A stretch of 64,000 nucleotides of DNA, from the NCBI GenBank assembly GCA_030522415.1, contig CM060124.1:29546954-29610953 (forward strand), read 5' to 3'. Positions 1-15,064 of this stretch are shown here, piece after piece. Position numbers and translations under genes: made by a program. The number at the start of each line of letters is the position of its first letter. Within the stretch, counting starts at the first letter, position 1. Under the pieces are notes generated by a model, which was not told the origin of the DNA, searched no databases, and worked only from the letters and a program-made list of their open reading frames with translations. The DNA is from Channallabes apus (Eukaryota; Chordata; Actinopteri; Siluriformes; Clariidae).

Positions 1-1880
1 AAAAGTTTGATTCATTTTAGTTGCAAAATAGCACGACTTACAGCACTGCATGATGGCGGACGTTTAGCCTTAGGTTCATTGATGCAACGTTTGTATAAAT
101 CACAAACAATGGCTGAACCCCAAATGTACCGATAGCCATGGCACATCTACAGACACACAATGAATGAATTCAGTCCCGAGAATTTGAATAAAACTCCAGT
201 GTGTTTGCAGAAATCTTCGTTGCTCAGATTTTAAGCAAACACTCCACACCTGATTATTATAAAACAAATCGATAAATGAATTTTATTTGAAAAAACATTA
301 TTTGGGAAAAGTGATTGTTACACATCATGATCTTCTGTGACAATTTGTGTATCACTACACGGACACAAAAACAGATTTTTCTTAAAAACTAAAATTTTTA
401 CATTTATATATTTTTGTAGTTGCCGTGGTAAAAATGTTGCTGTTCTAAACTATTCACACATTGTAAAGTATCCTGTGTGGCATGAGTGGATTATTATTAT
501 TATTATTATTAGTGGATTAATTATTTTTTACGTAGTTTAGAATACTTTTTTTTTTTTATAAAATTGTGATACAGATCGAATCGGCTGGTCCCTTGTGGTT
601 CCCTCGGCTAATGAATTTCCCAATTAGACTCAGGAAGTAGAAATGAACACGGTGCAAGGTGCCAAAACTGGTTTTTAATAGAACATAACATAACCTGTGA
701 AAATCAAATAATGCAAACTGAGCAAGGCATACATCAAGGTGTACAGTATTACATCATGACCGAGGCATATGGATAAATAAAAAGTCCCTGACCCCAAAGA
801 AGAAACAGACAAACACAATATTTATATATATATATATGTATATATTAATATGAACAGAAATATAAATGATAAAACATGTCTTTAAACGTACACTAGTATT
901 TTTTGAGTGCTTAGGTCTCTGGGTTAAGGATCTGTCAATCTACTCACTAATAAAACATCAGTATTTATTGTATATTTTAATTTATTTTTTTATTTTACAG
1001 CAGGATGTAATGCTCACATAAAGGCTACTCTGTTCTTTATAATCCGTAGTTGTGACCAGTATGCAAAACTTTCCAAAAACAGGAAATTGAAGAACAGAAC
1101 AATATACAGGTCTGACTGAGAAATCCTGCTTAGTGAGATAGATTATCTTCCGTGTAGATTTATTTACTGCAAAAGATTAAAAAAAAAACAACAACAAAAG
1201 AAATACATTTCTTTCAGTGAAGTATAAATCATGTCTGGGGAAAGAAGAGCAAATAAAAAAAACTTGTGTAGATTATTATTGTATTTTTTAACGGATGTTT
1301 CGTTTCAGTAAGCAGGACGGATTATTATGGCCTTGGAGCTTCATCTTAAAGGAAAACTCCACCCTGAACCAAGTTTACTCTGAAATGTGAAAAGTGTCGT
1401 TCTGGTGCTCACATTTTATTTCATCTCCCGCTTTCAGTTTGCTGCCTAAAAACGAAAGACAACTCCGGCCTCAGATCTGACTCGGTTCAACACGACGGCC
1501 GTTTGGATCCAGAACCGTCTGATCGACTCGAAATGAGGAACTCTAAACATCTAAACAACCCCAACGTTCAGGGAGTGACGCCGAATGAGAACGGCCGCCC
1601 GCTATTGGTGACGGCGCTGCAGGAAATCAGACCAATGTGCCAAAAGGCTTAAAAAAAAAAATCACACTAATAGACTAAATAAAAGTTGTTCAGGGTCGAT
1701 TTTTTTCCTTTTAAGCGCTCGAGTGAAGACACAAAGGTGCCAAAACTTTTTCCCGTTCGACATTCTTGCCTGAAATCAGTCACAGTGAGCATTCAAAGCT
1801 GACAGTGACTGATGACGGGGAGCCTTTAGTGTGCGGACGCGTCTACACTATAAATAGACGGGGACAGTTCGGTACACGAG
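1..1880. other. retreg2 3' UTR and downstream flank
   Basis: No coding region is recognised. The part next to 1880 should be the 3' untranslated region of retreg2. A minus-strand AATAAA (TTTATT on the plus strand) at 1159-1164 is one candidate polyadenylation signal about 700 bases past the stop; other AT-rich candidates exist, so the transcript end is not settled. Positions 1420-1640 are less AT-rich than the rest and look unique. The far left has only short AT-rich tracts, including an ATT run near 491-510. Confidence 0.45.
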
Positions 1881-4800
1881 CTAGGACTCCTGGGGCTGCT
1901 GGTCGCCGCATGGGGCGTCTGTGGGCGTGGCCTGTCCTTCAAACCCTGATCCGAACCCCTCGTCCATGTGCTCCAGTTCGCTTTGGTCCAGAAGCTCGAA
2001 GTCCTCCTCCTCCGGCGGAACGAGCGTCGTGTCCTCGCCGGTTCTGTCCGCTTCCTCGAGGGGCGACTCCGTGGGACACGGCGGCGTTTCGGAAGGAAGG
2101 AACTCGGCCACGCCGGGCGCCTCGGCCGCCTCCGAGGAGCTCAGCAGGGCCGAGAGGGTGTTCTGCACCACGGCGGAGATGGCGGTGCTCACGATCTCCT
2201 CGCTGAGCGCCTCCAGGGTGCGAGGGGACGCCTCGGGCTCGCCCGGCCCGCCGCGGCCTTGGACCTGTCCGTTGAAATGCGTGTTGACGAAGTGCAGCGG
2301 GGAGGCGAGGTGCTGGATGAGCAGACTGGCCGGGCTTTGAGACTCCTCCTGCGGACCCAGGGGGAAGTGAAACAGTCCGGGCTCGATGGACGGGAACTCC
2401 TCCACCGAGGGGAATTCCGGGAGATCCTTGGAGAAGCTTTCCTCGGGTTCACTGTGCACGCTCTGCTGGTCCAAATCTGCGACACACGGAGAACCCGATT
2501 AAACCAAGTGTACAAAGAGAAAGAGATGCATTTAAATGCATTTTAATAACTTTTAATTTTTCTAACCCTAACCCTGAACGTCTTTAAACGTGACTCTAAG
2601 CTATAAACGTGTCTAGACGAGGAGTTAAACAGCTCTGCGTCTGCAGTGTCTGTGATTTCTGAGCGCTGTGTGTTCGTCTGCTCCGTCTCTCTACCTCCGT
2701 GTAACTGTAGAAGCTCCATGCAAATAAACAGGCTAGTACGAACGAGTCGTGATTCTCTCCTCCCTCTCACACACACACACACACACCGAGGATCCTGACG
2801 TTACCTTCTGACACGTCTGTAAGTTGCGGCGTGGTGGCTCTGGACACCGAGAATCCTCCGCTCTCCAGGATGGACGCTTCCTCGTCGGAAAGCTCTGAGT
2901 CCGTGATGGCCATCGCCAGCGCCGTGGTCTTGACGTCCACCTGAGGACGCGAGACACAAAGACCGGTCAGCATCCGGAACCGTGACCCGATCAAAAGTGC
3001 AACGCTATTATCTAGAACGCGGAGGTAAGGAATGAGAGACGTACAGTTGGGGCGAAACAGGACAGCTCCTCCTCGCTCTCGCTCTCCGTCTCCGCCCTCG
3101 GCTCGTCTCCTTCCTCCTGCTCCTTCTTCACCTCTGCTCACATACACACAATTTTTATTTTTTTTTTTTATACATCGCACACGTCATGCAAAACAAAAAA
3201 CAACCAGAATTCCAGATGAAACATTTCAGTCTCACTTCTCTTGTCGTGTTTGCGGTGCTGCGTGTCCCCCTTCATGCTGTAGTCCAGCTTCATCAGGATG
3301 GGCTCCAGTCCCGTGTACATCTTCTGGATCAGCTCATGGTACACAACAAGAGGCCAGAGCAAGACGCTCAGCACTGCGCGCACGCACACACACACACACA
3401 AATATAGAAATTCTTCTTCACATAACAGGTAAAACAATATCACAGTTTTTGCAACTAAACCTGAACGAAACAGTGTCACGATTATAAAAGATAGAAGGAC
3501 GACTTCCTCCCTCCACTAATCCCGCCTACTCGCTTTCTATTGGCTCACAAAGTCGACTTTTATGAACAACAAAGGCACTCGTATTAACCTTTCCTGTGGT
3601 GAACTGGCTTTAGCTTTAGTTCTCAGGTGGTTTTCAGGTGCCACCCATAAGCTCGGAAACGCTACCATTAATCCATAAGTATTAGCACCAGTCATCTCTC
3701 GATACGACATTATCACGATAACTCTGTGCTGATTCCATTAAAATTTATAAATTCTATACTGAGATTTTATAAATATCCCAATCAAATATAACACTCCCCC
3801 ACACCCTTGATTTTGTTACAATTATAAACCTTAAAAAAAATGTTTAAATCAGTAGATTAACCTCCCGGGTGCACCAGAAAGATTTTAAGGGACATGCGAA
3901 TAGCATTGTATGTTTCATTTTATTAAAAATATTACCTTTTTACTGACTAGAATTATTATTTTTTTTTGTTGTTGTTCACTCTATTCAATTACATTAGGAT
4001 TTACATTTTAAATAAAAAATAGCTAATGTTTTCCTTTACAGGTAGTGCCTGACCTAGGAACAAGTCGTGTTCCAGGAGCACATTCATAAGTTGGATTTGT
4101 TCTTAAGTTCAACAGTGAGTCTTATATACCTTTGAAACGAATATACAAGGCATGTAAATCATACCAATTCATTTGACGAAATCTCGGTCTACTTACCCCA
4201 ACTAAAACTGTAACCGTGCCTAAGGAAATTAATCACACGTCAACTGTAACAGTGTCGCCTCTGTGCCTTTAAATCGCGAGAAGAATCCCAGACGCCATTT
4301 TGTCTCAGAGCTGTTTTCCACTGTATTGGACTGTGAACTCTGTTTTGTTGAGGATTTTCTAAAATTAGGATTATTCACCATCAGGACATTTTCTATCATC
4401 GTGCTCCTGGACTGATTCATTGAAACCACTGAGGCTGGTATCGTAATCTGGTGCACTGCAGTGTCTATTTTTTATACAATACACGTGAGCTACTTCTGCG
4501 ATTTAACCGGAAGTAGGACCGAGTACGTTCGTTTCTGCGGAAATTCGTAACTCGAATGCTCGGAATTGGGGAAAACCTGTACTAACAATAGGAAACCAAA
4601 TAAAATACTACAGAACAGTAGAAATGTAGACATTTCCTTCAGACTTCAAACAAGCAAAAGTCACACAAATGTATTCTATCTGCTTTTATTGTAACTTTCT
4701 TGATGTTTCTTCGTGCCAGCAGCACAGAAAAAAAAGATTAGCAAGAAAAAAATTGCCTATAATATTCACAAATATTTATTTATGTTAAATAATTGTTTAT

Positions 4801-5042
4801 TTGAAGAAATTTTTCAATACCGCTAGACATTTTCAAAGTCAAAAGATTTATTAAAACTGAGGTATGACTATTTATCACTCGCATTTATGATACAATAATA
4901 ATATAAATAACTCAAGTTGACTCACAAATAATGTAGGAGATCATGACCCCGGGGATGTAGTGTCCGACCATGGCCAGCAGGAGGCATCCTGAGCACGTCA
5001 TCACACAAAACTGAGTGGACAAGAGAGACACAGACACGCGCG

Positions 5043-5093
<51 letters not shown>

Positions 5094-8000
5094 GATAAAA
5101 CACCTACAGTGTCTTTTATCTTTAGAGATAAAAAAAAATAAAAAATCTATTATGTGAAATATTTCATAATAACGTAATGAAGTAACGTGGTATTATTGCT
5201 AGCTGCATACCTTTGCTAGTCATACGAGTGTGTTGGGTGTGTGTGTTTAGTTTTCGCTCTCTCTCAAGTGGTTAGTCTATCCAGAGCTTTTATTTGCATT
5301 TGCTCATTTATTTTGGCACACATTCACTAGCCATCTGTGGAAGTCTCGTCCTTGGGTCTTGTTTAAACGCCCGTATATGGACAGAGATGGCTGATGAAAT
5401 AAATACAAACAAAAAAAAGAAAGACAGGGCGTTGCATCGAAAGTCAGCGTGACGGTTTTCACCTTGCCGTGATTCTGGCGTTTGAACTGAAGCATCTCCT
5501 GGATGTAGAGACTGCAGGTCAGATAGCTCTCGGCGAGGTGGTGGCTCAGCTCGGCTACGCTCAGGAGCCGCGGGTGCACGCCCATGCTCTCGCTGCAAAA
5601 GGGAAAAAGTTTGTTTAGTTTACCCATCTAAAGTAAGAGTAAGAGTTTAGTAAGAGCCTGATTGGGGTCACATGGTGATACTGATCTCTGTTCAAGACAA
5701 CCAACAAAACTTGTTTACACTTACTCAATCCAAGGTAATATCTGCTAAACCAAAATCATTCACCCTGTTAAATTTTTTATTAAATTCACAAATTACAAGT
5801 TAACGTTTATTATCATGTTGCATTCAAATCCTATAAAAATCCATGTTAATGCGTTAACAATCGCTAATAGTGTTAAAATTAACTGTTACATTAAAATTAG
5901 AATTTTTACCATATTACAACAAAGTTTGCCTCATTAAAATGTGAATTATTTACCCTTCTTACTTTTCTTACTTAAACGTTTACCACAACTGAAGTTCAAG
6001 CTTTCCACATCAAAACTGTAATTATTTTTTTGGAGTAAAAATCTAAAGTTTACGATGCAAAAATCCAAAGAGTTTACCATAATAATAAAATTATTTTTCA
6101 CATTTAAATTCTTATTATTTATTATGTTCAGATAAAATATTTGCCACTTTGACATACTAATCATTTACAACATTAAAAATCCAATTAGTTATCGTTAAAA
6201 ATTAAAGATTGACCAACTTCAAGTTTAAATTGTTTACTTTGGTAAAACTATTTTGGTAAAAAATGTTTTTTTTACAATCAAATTGTAATTGTGTAAAATG
6301 TGTTTTTTTTTTTTGCATAGCATAATTACAAGTTAAAATTAAGTTAAAAATTTTTAACTCTTATTGTCATCATGTTAAAATACTTACTGTTTAGTTGTTT
6401 ACCACGTTAAATTCAAAGGTTTAACATCTAAACCATTGTTAAATTGTTAAATGTTTACCACAAATGTAAAAAAATTTACATTCAAAATTATAACCTCGAC
6501 ACATTAAAACTTGAACTGCTTACAATGTTACCGTGCACCGTAAATGCTTGCCGTGTTTAAAACATGTTCCCCACATTACAATAGAATTGTTATTGTTTAC
6601 AACATTAAAACCTAAAGTTTACTACTTACATACCTACTTACATAACACATTTAACTCGTTTAGCAAAAAAAAGGTTACCATGTTAAAAAGAAATTCTTTA
6701 AAATTCATATTGTCTACTATTACAACTTGAGCTGTATTCCACAATAAATTTCAATTTGTTTACCATGGTATCATTTAAGAAGACTGTAGTACTGAAATTG
6801 GATAAAATTTTTACATACTTTTGAAATACTCGACTGAGGTGTACAGTGTTATTCAAATAGCTGGCCAGAAAACCTTTACAATTTCGAGCAACTAATGTTG
6901 CTTTGTTACTGAGCCTAGAGTTACTGAGAATTTTTTTTTTTTGCTTTTCATTCTACAGAATAATCCAGAGTTAAAGCCTTACTGTCAAAATTTACAAGGG
7001 AAGTTTTTTTTTTTTAATTAGACCAAACTGAGAAATATAATAAAACATCATCAGAACAAAAGTGAACCAAAACCAGAGACTTGTGGGACACCGTATTGTG
7101 ATTTCAGGCTCTTAATAATAAAATAACCCCGGTTATGCTTTCATAAAAGTTTTCTAATTTCAATAAAAATTTTAATCAAAACCAACACACTGACAAAAAG
7201 CTTAAGTAGATGACTTAAATGGAAAGACTCTATAGCCATGAAATGTACTAATTCTAAATTAGGAACAAGTTTAAAATAATCTAAAATTACGATTTTTTAA
7301 TTTAAACCAATATCCTCCCCTTCCTAAATACGAGTCGTCTGTACCTAGATACAAAACAAGCTACATAATTATACGTAATCATACCGTTCTATCCCAGGTG
7401 CCTCTGCGTGGAGCGCTGTGCAGAAAAAAAAAACAGGAAAAATCATGAATGGAATAAAATAATTTTTCTCAGGAGCATAGTTTAAAACAAATGTGCATTA
7501 GCAATCAAAAATGTATTTACCTGGAATCTGAGGGAGCTTGTCCTTCCATCTGTCCAACAGCGTGAAAGCGAGCAGGAACGCGCAAATAAGAAACAAAGGA
7601 CGCAAGGAAGTAGACGACAACAACCTGGAACACAAAAACGCAGTTCAGATGGCATCATAGATGGGCATCATAGTTTAATACAAACTGAGGGCTTTCAAAT
7701 GTTTTAGAAATGCTTGCTCACGGGGGGCGTGGCCTCGCATGTTGCGGCTAGATCACTTAATCTTAACATTTACATGCTAGGATCTTAGTAACGTGTCTAT
7801 AACCATCTAACATCAAAAAATATTTTGCTTTTCTTAGTCTAAGTTTGGGTTTGTTGTCAAATGTGTCAAATTTCACATCACTGGGAATAACATTTCCTAA
7901 ACATGACTAGGTTCAATAAATTTTATCATAGGTTTATGGTACAGGATAAGAGACAGAATATCAAGCAAAAATCCAAAAAAAGCACACGATACAAATATTA

Positions 8001-10419
8001 TAAATCGATTTGCATTTCAGTGAGGGAAATAAGTAATTGATTCCCAAGCAACCAACAATAATTCTGGCTCCCACAGACTGGTTATGTGTTCACATGGTAC
8101 ACATTAATTTCAGTGCAGGACTACAAGGGAGGAGCTTGTGAATGATCTCAAGGCAGTTGGGACCACAGTCACAAAACAAAACATTGGTAACATGATATGC
8201 TGCCAAAGATTGAAATCAGTGCAGCAAAGTCCCCCTACTCATGAATGTACAGGCCCATCTGAAGTTTGCCAATGAACAGAAGGATTGGGATAAAGTGAGA
8301 ACAAAATTTAACTCTTTGGCATCAACTTGACACTGTGTTTGGAGATGGAAACTAAAGATTTTTTTTAAACTTTCAATTAAATAATTACTATTGATCAGTT
8401 ATTTATCAGTGTTATACAATAAGTCCCCTACATACAAACAAGTTCCGTTCTGAGAGCTCGTTTGTATATCCAATTTGTTCATAAGTCCAACAAACATTGT
8501 CCAGGTACTAGGATACTTACACGATCGGCTATGAACAGAATAGCATTTTCATTTCAGGTACTTCGCAATTCTGTTTTCTATCTTTATTACTTTACATAAT
8601 ATAGACTCTAAAGTATAGGTAAAGGGCGGTTGTTAAAAACATTTCCGTGTATATTATAATGTTTATGATCGTGTGTGTGATAAATAAAATTTTAATTTGA
8701 CTTAAAACTAACATGTTCCATGATCTCGTCCTTGTTTTGCCGATGGTTGAACGATTCATGTTATAGGAACGAGCAATGTCTGCCATCTTTTCACCTCGCT
8801 CCATTCTGTCAATTATTTTCACTTTTGCCTCCATCGTTATTGCTCGGCGCTTCTTAGCAGTACCAGCTTCTTCGATGCTGCTTTTATGCTTGCTTCCTGG
8901 GATGCACGCTGCATGCATAGGACAACGTACGCCAGACATGTGATCTTATCTTCCTACATTAAGCATGTACAAGCGCATGTTCGTATTTCTGAAAGTTTGT
9001 AACTCAAATGTGCATATGTTGGATATGTATGTATTTATATATTTATTACATCGGCAAGACTTTGTTCAGTGAAATTTAATTGGACACTCATTAGTGCAAT
9101 TTTTTAAAAATGTACAGCGCCATCTGTTGAATTTGGGAATTAACCAATTTTTTTTTTCCAAAGTAGAACTTTTCATGACATAAGGGCGTTTTCTAGTGCT
9201 GTGGGACGACTGCGATGAACCAAAGCCTGTATATTACCTCAACAGTGGCCAAATACACCTGTGAAAACCCCATTAAAATTTGTTCAGTAGATTTTATGTG
9301 ATGCGTGCACAAACAAAAATACCAAAAACCATCTTGATGTGTTCCATTACTCATCTTACGTCTGCACAAATTATGTTTTTCTGCAAATATGTTTAATGCA
9401 AACTTTACAGTTTTATTACATAGAGATGTCTGCAACTGACAGAAGACAACACGTCCACATTCTTTTTATTAAAACTTACGTTTTTACTCTTTTTTTTCAC
9501 TCAAATTAAAATCTTTCCCTCAATTTTGCATTCAAAATCAAACTTTTATTCAAATTTTATTATTTTTTTCTACTCAAACGTAAATTGTTAGTTAAATTTT
9601 TACATTTTTCTTCAAATTTTAACTCTTTTTTTGTATTTTCAAACATTTTTTTTTTTACTCAAAATAATTTTACTCAACATTTTTTTTATAAATTCAAATA
9701 TATATTAATTTACTCAAGTTTATAATCTATTTCTAAATTACTCAATTCAACAAATATGTTCGTAACTTTAAATATAATTAGTATAAACACTGTTGGTTTA
9801 TTAGTTCACGAGCACTGCTGTCGCATTTCATCAGTTACAGGCCGTTAAGCTATTGGGCTGTGTCCCAATCGCGCCCTCACTCCCTGTAGATGTGCACTAC
9901 GCAGAACACAAAATGGCGCATGTTGTACACTAAAAAGTGCACTATTTCATAATAAATGATGACATTTGGGATTTATAGGGAGATAGGCTACGCTAAGCCA
10001 AACCGGACCGCCTGACTTGTTAGCATCTTAGCTAATTACAGGCACTTTGTGTATAAAACACACAGAGAGAGACGTAGTTTAATCCGGCTGCTGGTGGTGA
10101 TGTATACCCCCGGGGGGTTTAGACTTCCGCACTCCGCCGCCATGTTGTGAAGAGCGAGCGCTTACCAGAAGGCGGTGTTGAGCGCGAGCGCTGCGACGGC
10201 GCTGTGCACGGGCCTCTCCCACACCAGCAGGCTCTGCGCGCATAGCACCGCGCGCTCGTAGGGCGCGAGCCAGCGCTGCAGCCGGCTCCGGAGGCTCGAG
10301 AGCTCGGGACTGTCGCTCCGCTCCGTGCACGCGGCCGGGAACAGCGACTCGAGCGCCACCGGAGCACACGAGGAGGAGGACGGGACGGACGAGCGCGCGG
10401 CCTCCTCCCCGCTCTCCAT
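1881..10419 (-). CDS. retreg2: Reticulophagy regulator 2 (RETREG2/FAM134A)
   Basis: ER membrane-shaping autophagy receptor. Coding exons, in transcript order: 10419-10166, 7624-7521, 7415-7385, 5592-5463, 5010-4926, 3373-3236, 3133-3045, 2940-2805, 2476-1881. All junctions are GT/AG and stay in phase, giving 520 aa, close to the human protein (about 540). The reticulon-homology region is visible as two hydrophobic hairpins, one over exons 1-2 and one over exons 5-6. The acidic C-terminal region carries an LC3-interacting motif of the family type, an acidic run followed by FELL, then DQSELEHMD (about 2011-1960). ER location and ER-phagy are family knowledge. Introns hold a Tigger-like element (4039-4579), a degenerate AT-rich repeat (5780-6780), a Tc1 relic (8020-8330) and a second Tigger relic (8417-9030). 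Paralogues RETREG1/3 are the alternative; synteny with cnppd1 favours RETREG2. Confidence 0.93.
4039..4579. mobile_element. Tigger/pogo-like nonautonomous DNA transposon
   Basis: A 541-bp element flanked by TA, with inverted ends beginning CAGGTAGT on the left and ending AAACCTG on the right. The left end (CAGGTAGTGCCTGACCTAGG, then a stretch about an outside base and 'aagttggatttgttc') has the form of Tigger-type termini. Two other pieces in this window (8417-9030, 34615-34850) share that terminal sequence. No transposase remains. It lies in a retreg2 intron. Confidence 0.7.
5040..5094. repeat. (CG)n/(CA)n microsatellite
   Basis: About 12 bases of alternating GC followed by a CA run of some 44 bases in the retreg2 intron just upstream of the exon at 5010-4926. 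Alternating purine-pyrimidine DNA of this kind can adopt the Z form; that is inference only. Confidence 0.95.
5780..6780. repeat. Degenerate AT-rich tandem repeat in a retreg2 intron
   Basis: About 1 kb built from diverged copies of a roughly 30-base unit containing phrases such as 'gtttaccat', 'gttaaa' and 'attcaaa' repeated with variation. No open frame or transposon end is recognised. It looks like an old minisatellite decayed by mutation. Confidence 0.55.
8020..8330 (+). mobile_element. Tc1-like transposon relic
   Basis: Sequence matching the middle of a common fish Tc1 transposase gene on the plus strand: a stretch about GGACCACAGTCACaAAacaa, the phrase 'ccaatgaacagaaggattgg' and 'ctctttggcatcaact'. 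It is full of stops and lacks most of the gene and its right terminus. It lies in retreg2 intron 1 or 2 DNA, upstream of the exon at 7624-7521. Confidence 0.6.
8417..9030 (-). mobile_element. Tigger/pogo-like relic with a psq/CENP-B-type HTH fragment
   Basis: The left end after TA resembles the terminus at 4039 ('aagtcccctacatacaaac'), and the right part repeats 'gtttgtaactcaaatg'. A minus-strand frame at 8939-8592 contains a basic helix-turn-helix segment of pogo/Tigger transposases (about 25-70 aa in: [20 protein letters not shown], followed by a [12 protein letters not shown] helix and NRSTIG). The frame stops soon after, so it is not a working transposase. The right boundary is approximate. 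Confidence 0.65.
9031..10078. other. retreg2 intron 1 DNA, no gene
   Basis: AT-rich intron sequence. Positions 9470-9790 are a low-complexity stretch with many 'actcaaa' and T-rich pieces. No open frame of note and no transposon terminus is recognised. Confidence 0.5.
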
Positions 10420-10560
10420 TTTTCTTTTCTTTTTCCTTTTCTTTCCCCCTCTCTCTCTCTGTGTTCTTGCGCCTCTTCTGCCAGATCACGGGGCTCTACG
10501 GAGGATACCGTGGGGGGTCACGTGGTCCACGTCACGTGCGTGATGTTTACTGCGCTGAAA
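10420..10560 (-). promoter_or_regulatory. Probable retreg2 promoter/5' UTR, CpG-rich
   Basis: CpG density is high from about 10140 to 10540, over the first coding exon and upstream, in contrast with the AT-rich surroundings. A CT-rich tract lies at 10422-10460 immediately upstream of the start codon on the sense strand as GA-rich sequence. No TATA box is evident, which fits a CpG-island promoter of a widely expressed gene. Confidence 0.45.
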
Positions 10561-10945
10561 CAGTGTGTAATTGTTTGTGTCATCAGCGACATCTGCTGGA
10601 CACGAACCAGAATGCAGGAGCCACTAGATATAGTGTGTTAGCTCTGTACTGCAGAACTCTCTGTCTAACTTATTAATAGACAGAAATGACATTCTGTAAG
10701 GTTGAGTATCTGACGCCTTGTTTACACTAAGTTGTCCTTCTTTGGTGCTCAGACAAATACACTCCCTGTTCGGTAATCGGAGAGAGAATCACAGATGAGA
10801 AATGGAAAAAGTCGATCAGATAAAGATGAAGTTTTGTCTTAAAACGACTCCAGCGTGTTAAAATTCACTTATACCACTTCAGCGCTGTTATTTCAGACAA
10901 AGTGAAAATATCAACTAATCCCAGTCAAAATATTCACTTTATCTT

Positions 10946-11260
10946 TTCTAATTAATATCTATTGCTGCAGGTGTTTGTTTACATTGAGACAGTAGCGCAT
11001 TAGTAGATTATTATACAGTAGATTATTAAATCCAGCACATAACTGTTCATAACATCACTTTTACTCCACATTTAGATTTAAACTGATGCTGCAGATTAAA
11101 CTACAGGTAGAGATCTAAGGACTGCAGAAGTGCCATTAAATTCTGTCCAGCGGTCGATTTAAGACGCACAAGCGCACCACGATGTTTAAACTTGCGGTTC
11201 ATAATCGGTACATAACTGCTCATAACTTCACTTCTACTCAATATTTTTTATTTCACTGAT
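10946..11260. repeat. Unclassified dispersed repeat with internal duplication
   Basis: The stretch around 'taatatctattgctgcaggt' and 'gtttgtttacattgag' recurs in inverted orientation at 27138-27186. Within this copy 'acataactgttcataacatc' (about 11037) is repeated as 'acataactgctcataacttc' (about 11211), a degenerate duplication of about 170 bp. No coding capacity or recognisable family. Confidence 0.6.
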
Positions 11261-12181
11261 GGTACACGTTAAGCCTCAGGCAAATACCGCAGCACTGGCA
11301 AAAATTTATTACATTCTGTCCAGTTGAGTTTTGATTGATACTGTGAAAAAGTTTGGTTGGACAGAAATACAGACAGACAGACAGACAGACAGACTTAGAG
11401 ACGGGCACATAGACCTCTAGACATATATACAGACCTACAGAATGAGATCCTACTGTATGTTGTGGCCACGGCTTATTAAGGCATGGGAATGAAATTATTC
11501 GTGTCCCAGATGTGACAGGATGATTATAGTTTTGGAGTTATTCTGTGTGAGTGTCAGTGAGTAAATAAAGGTAATCATACATCTATACTAACAGTTATAA
11601 ACGACACGATTTAAAGTTGTCTGTGATTTACAAGGATGTTAATGTAATGAGGTTATTAAGTGATGTATTATCTCGTGGCCACGCATTATGTATACTGTTT
11701 TGTTCCTACGCCTTAGTAAGTTGTGGAAGGGTAGCGCTATAAACTGTTTTCTCACTAGGTACAGTATGTGGGAAGGAAAAAAAAACAGAAACATACAGTA
11801 AATGAGTGTGATCAGACATCCCTTAAATGTTTGGTGAAGTTGCATCATAGTCAGTAGAAATCAGAGCTGTGTGTAACAGTGAAAGTGAGAGCATTCGCAC
11901 ACACACACAATGTGATAAGAACTAATTTCATTTGGGACTAAACAGCTGTGTGTCCATAAGAAAACCACTTGTTAGTGAGATTCATCAGAAAAACATCTTC
12001 AGATTTCTAGGGATCATAAACACTGGACTTTGAAGTGATGGAAAAAGGTCATGTGACCTGATGAGTCCAGACTGAGCCTATTCCAGAGCGATGGGCGTGT
12101 CAGGGTAAGAAGGGAAGCGCATGAAGCGATGCTCCCATCATGCATAGTGAAAGAAAAATACATAGGTGTGTCTGAACCGTT

Positions 12182-12685
12182 GAAAGACAAACAGAAACAT
12201 TCACAGACAGACAGACAAAGAAACAGAGACCGGCAGAGAGACAAATAGACAGAAAGACACAGACTAACAGGCAGATAAATAGACAGACAAACAAAAAGAC
12301 AGACAGACACATGACCACATAAACACACAGACACAGACGAGCAGACAAAGAAATAGACACATAGACAGGCAGATTTAGGCATAGATTTTCCTGTAACATA
12401 ACCCCCCCCCCCCCCCAAAGATGATCACATGACGCTGAACACGTAATAATGAATAACGCTCTCATTTTCTACGACAGCGAAGCCAGAGTTTAATTTCAGC
12501 TGTTCGAACACGAATCGTACAAAAATGTTATTTACAGCAAGAACAAACACTGTTTTTTCAGCTTCACAGCAGCAGCTGAAGCTCTTCAGATATATATAGA
12601 GGGAGAGAGACCGAGGGAGAGACTGAGAGAGAGACAGAGACTGAGAGAGAGACTGAGAGAGACAGAGACTGAGAGAGACAGAGAG
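12182..12685. repeat. CAGA- and GA-rich simple repeats
   Basis: Interrupted CAGA/GACA tetramers at 12182-12370, a run of C at 12402-12416, and GA-rich DNA at 12597-12685. These generate long serine/leucine/cysteine-rich open frames on the minus strand that are not genes. Confidence 0.9.
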
Positions 12686-13449
12686 GTCATCATGGCTCGT
12701 CACTCTGCAACATCTGCAGAGGAAAAATATAAAACATTTCATGTAAACATTTGAGATGATGATTATGTGAATCACAAATAAAAAAATGCAATTTTTCTCA
12801 AAATAGTGTGAATAAATAAAAATCAATACTAAAATGTATAGAATAATGTTAAGATCAAACTTTCAGAAATATACAAATAAAATATAAATGTAAAAAATTA
12901 TAGAAAGAATACAATAAATATAATTATGCATTATGAATCCAATTGATACTTTATTTTATTAATGGAACCAATTAATACTACTACTACTACTAGTAATAAT
13001 AATATGACTACTACTACTAGTAATAAAAAATGCTAATGAATTATAATAAATATAAAAGATATAATATAAAGGGATCCATGTATAAAAAAATAAAAGAAAT
13101 AAAAAAAATAAAAAAACAAAAAGTGCTATTAAAATTAAGTGATAATAATACTACTACTAATAATAATAATAAATTGTAAAATAATAAAAACTGTTTTTTT
13201 TATATTATATATTATTATATATTATTTTTATGTAACATGATTATATCAAGGTATACTAGACAAAAACACTTCGGGAAAAATAAATAATTTAATTCATAAA
13301 TTTATACTACTACTATATATTACAAAATATGATTATATATACTAGGAATATTTAGGAAAAATAAATAAATAAATAAATAAATGTATCCATAAATAATAAA
13401 TTAAGCATAAACATCAAAATACATTAAATGCTTTTACCATTAATATATA

Positions 13450-15058
<1,609 letters not shown>

Positions 15059-15064
15059 TATATA

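Larger units (their letters stand above)
10561..13449. other. Intergenic DNA between prkag3 and retreg2
   Basis: No gene is seen. It contains a dispersed-repeat copy (10946-11260), a short GACA run (11368-11395), a CAGA-rich stretch (12182-12370), a C15 run near 12402-12416, a GA-rich stretch (12597-12685) and ACT/TAA triplet-rich DNA (12960-13160). Open frames here are produced by those simple repeats. Confidence 0.6.

Noticed and set aside
1766..2546. Plus-strand open frames opposite the last retreg2 exon
   Set aside because: Antisense shadows in GC-rich coding DNA; the minus frame has the LC3-interacting motif and correct splice joints.
12014..12465. Serine/leucine/valine-rich open frames resembling membrane peptides
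   Set aside because: They derive from CAGA-type simple repeats.
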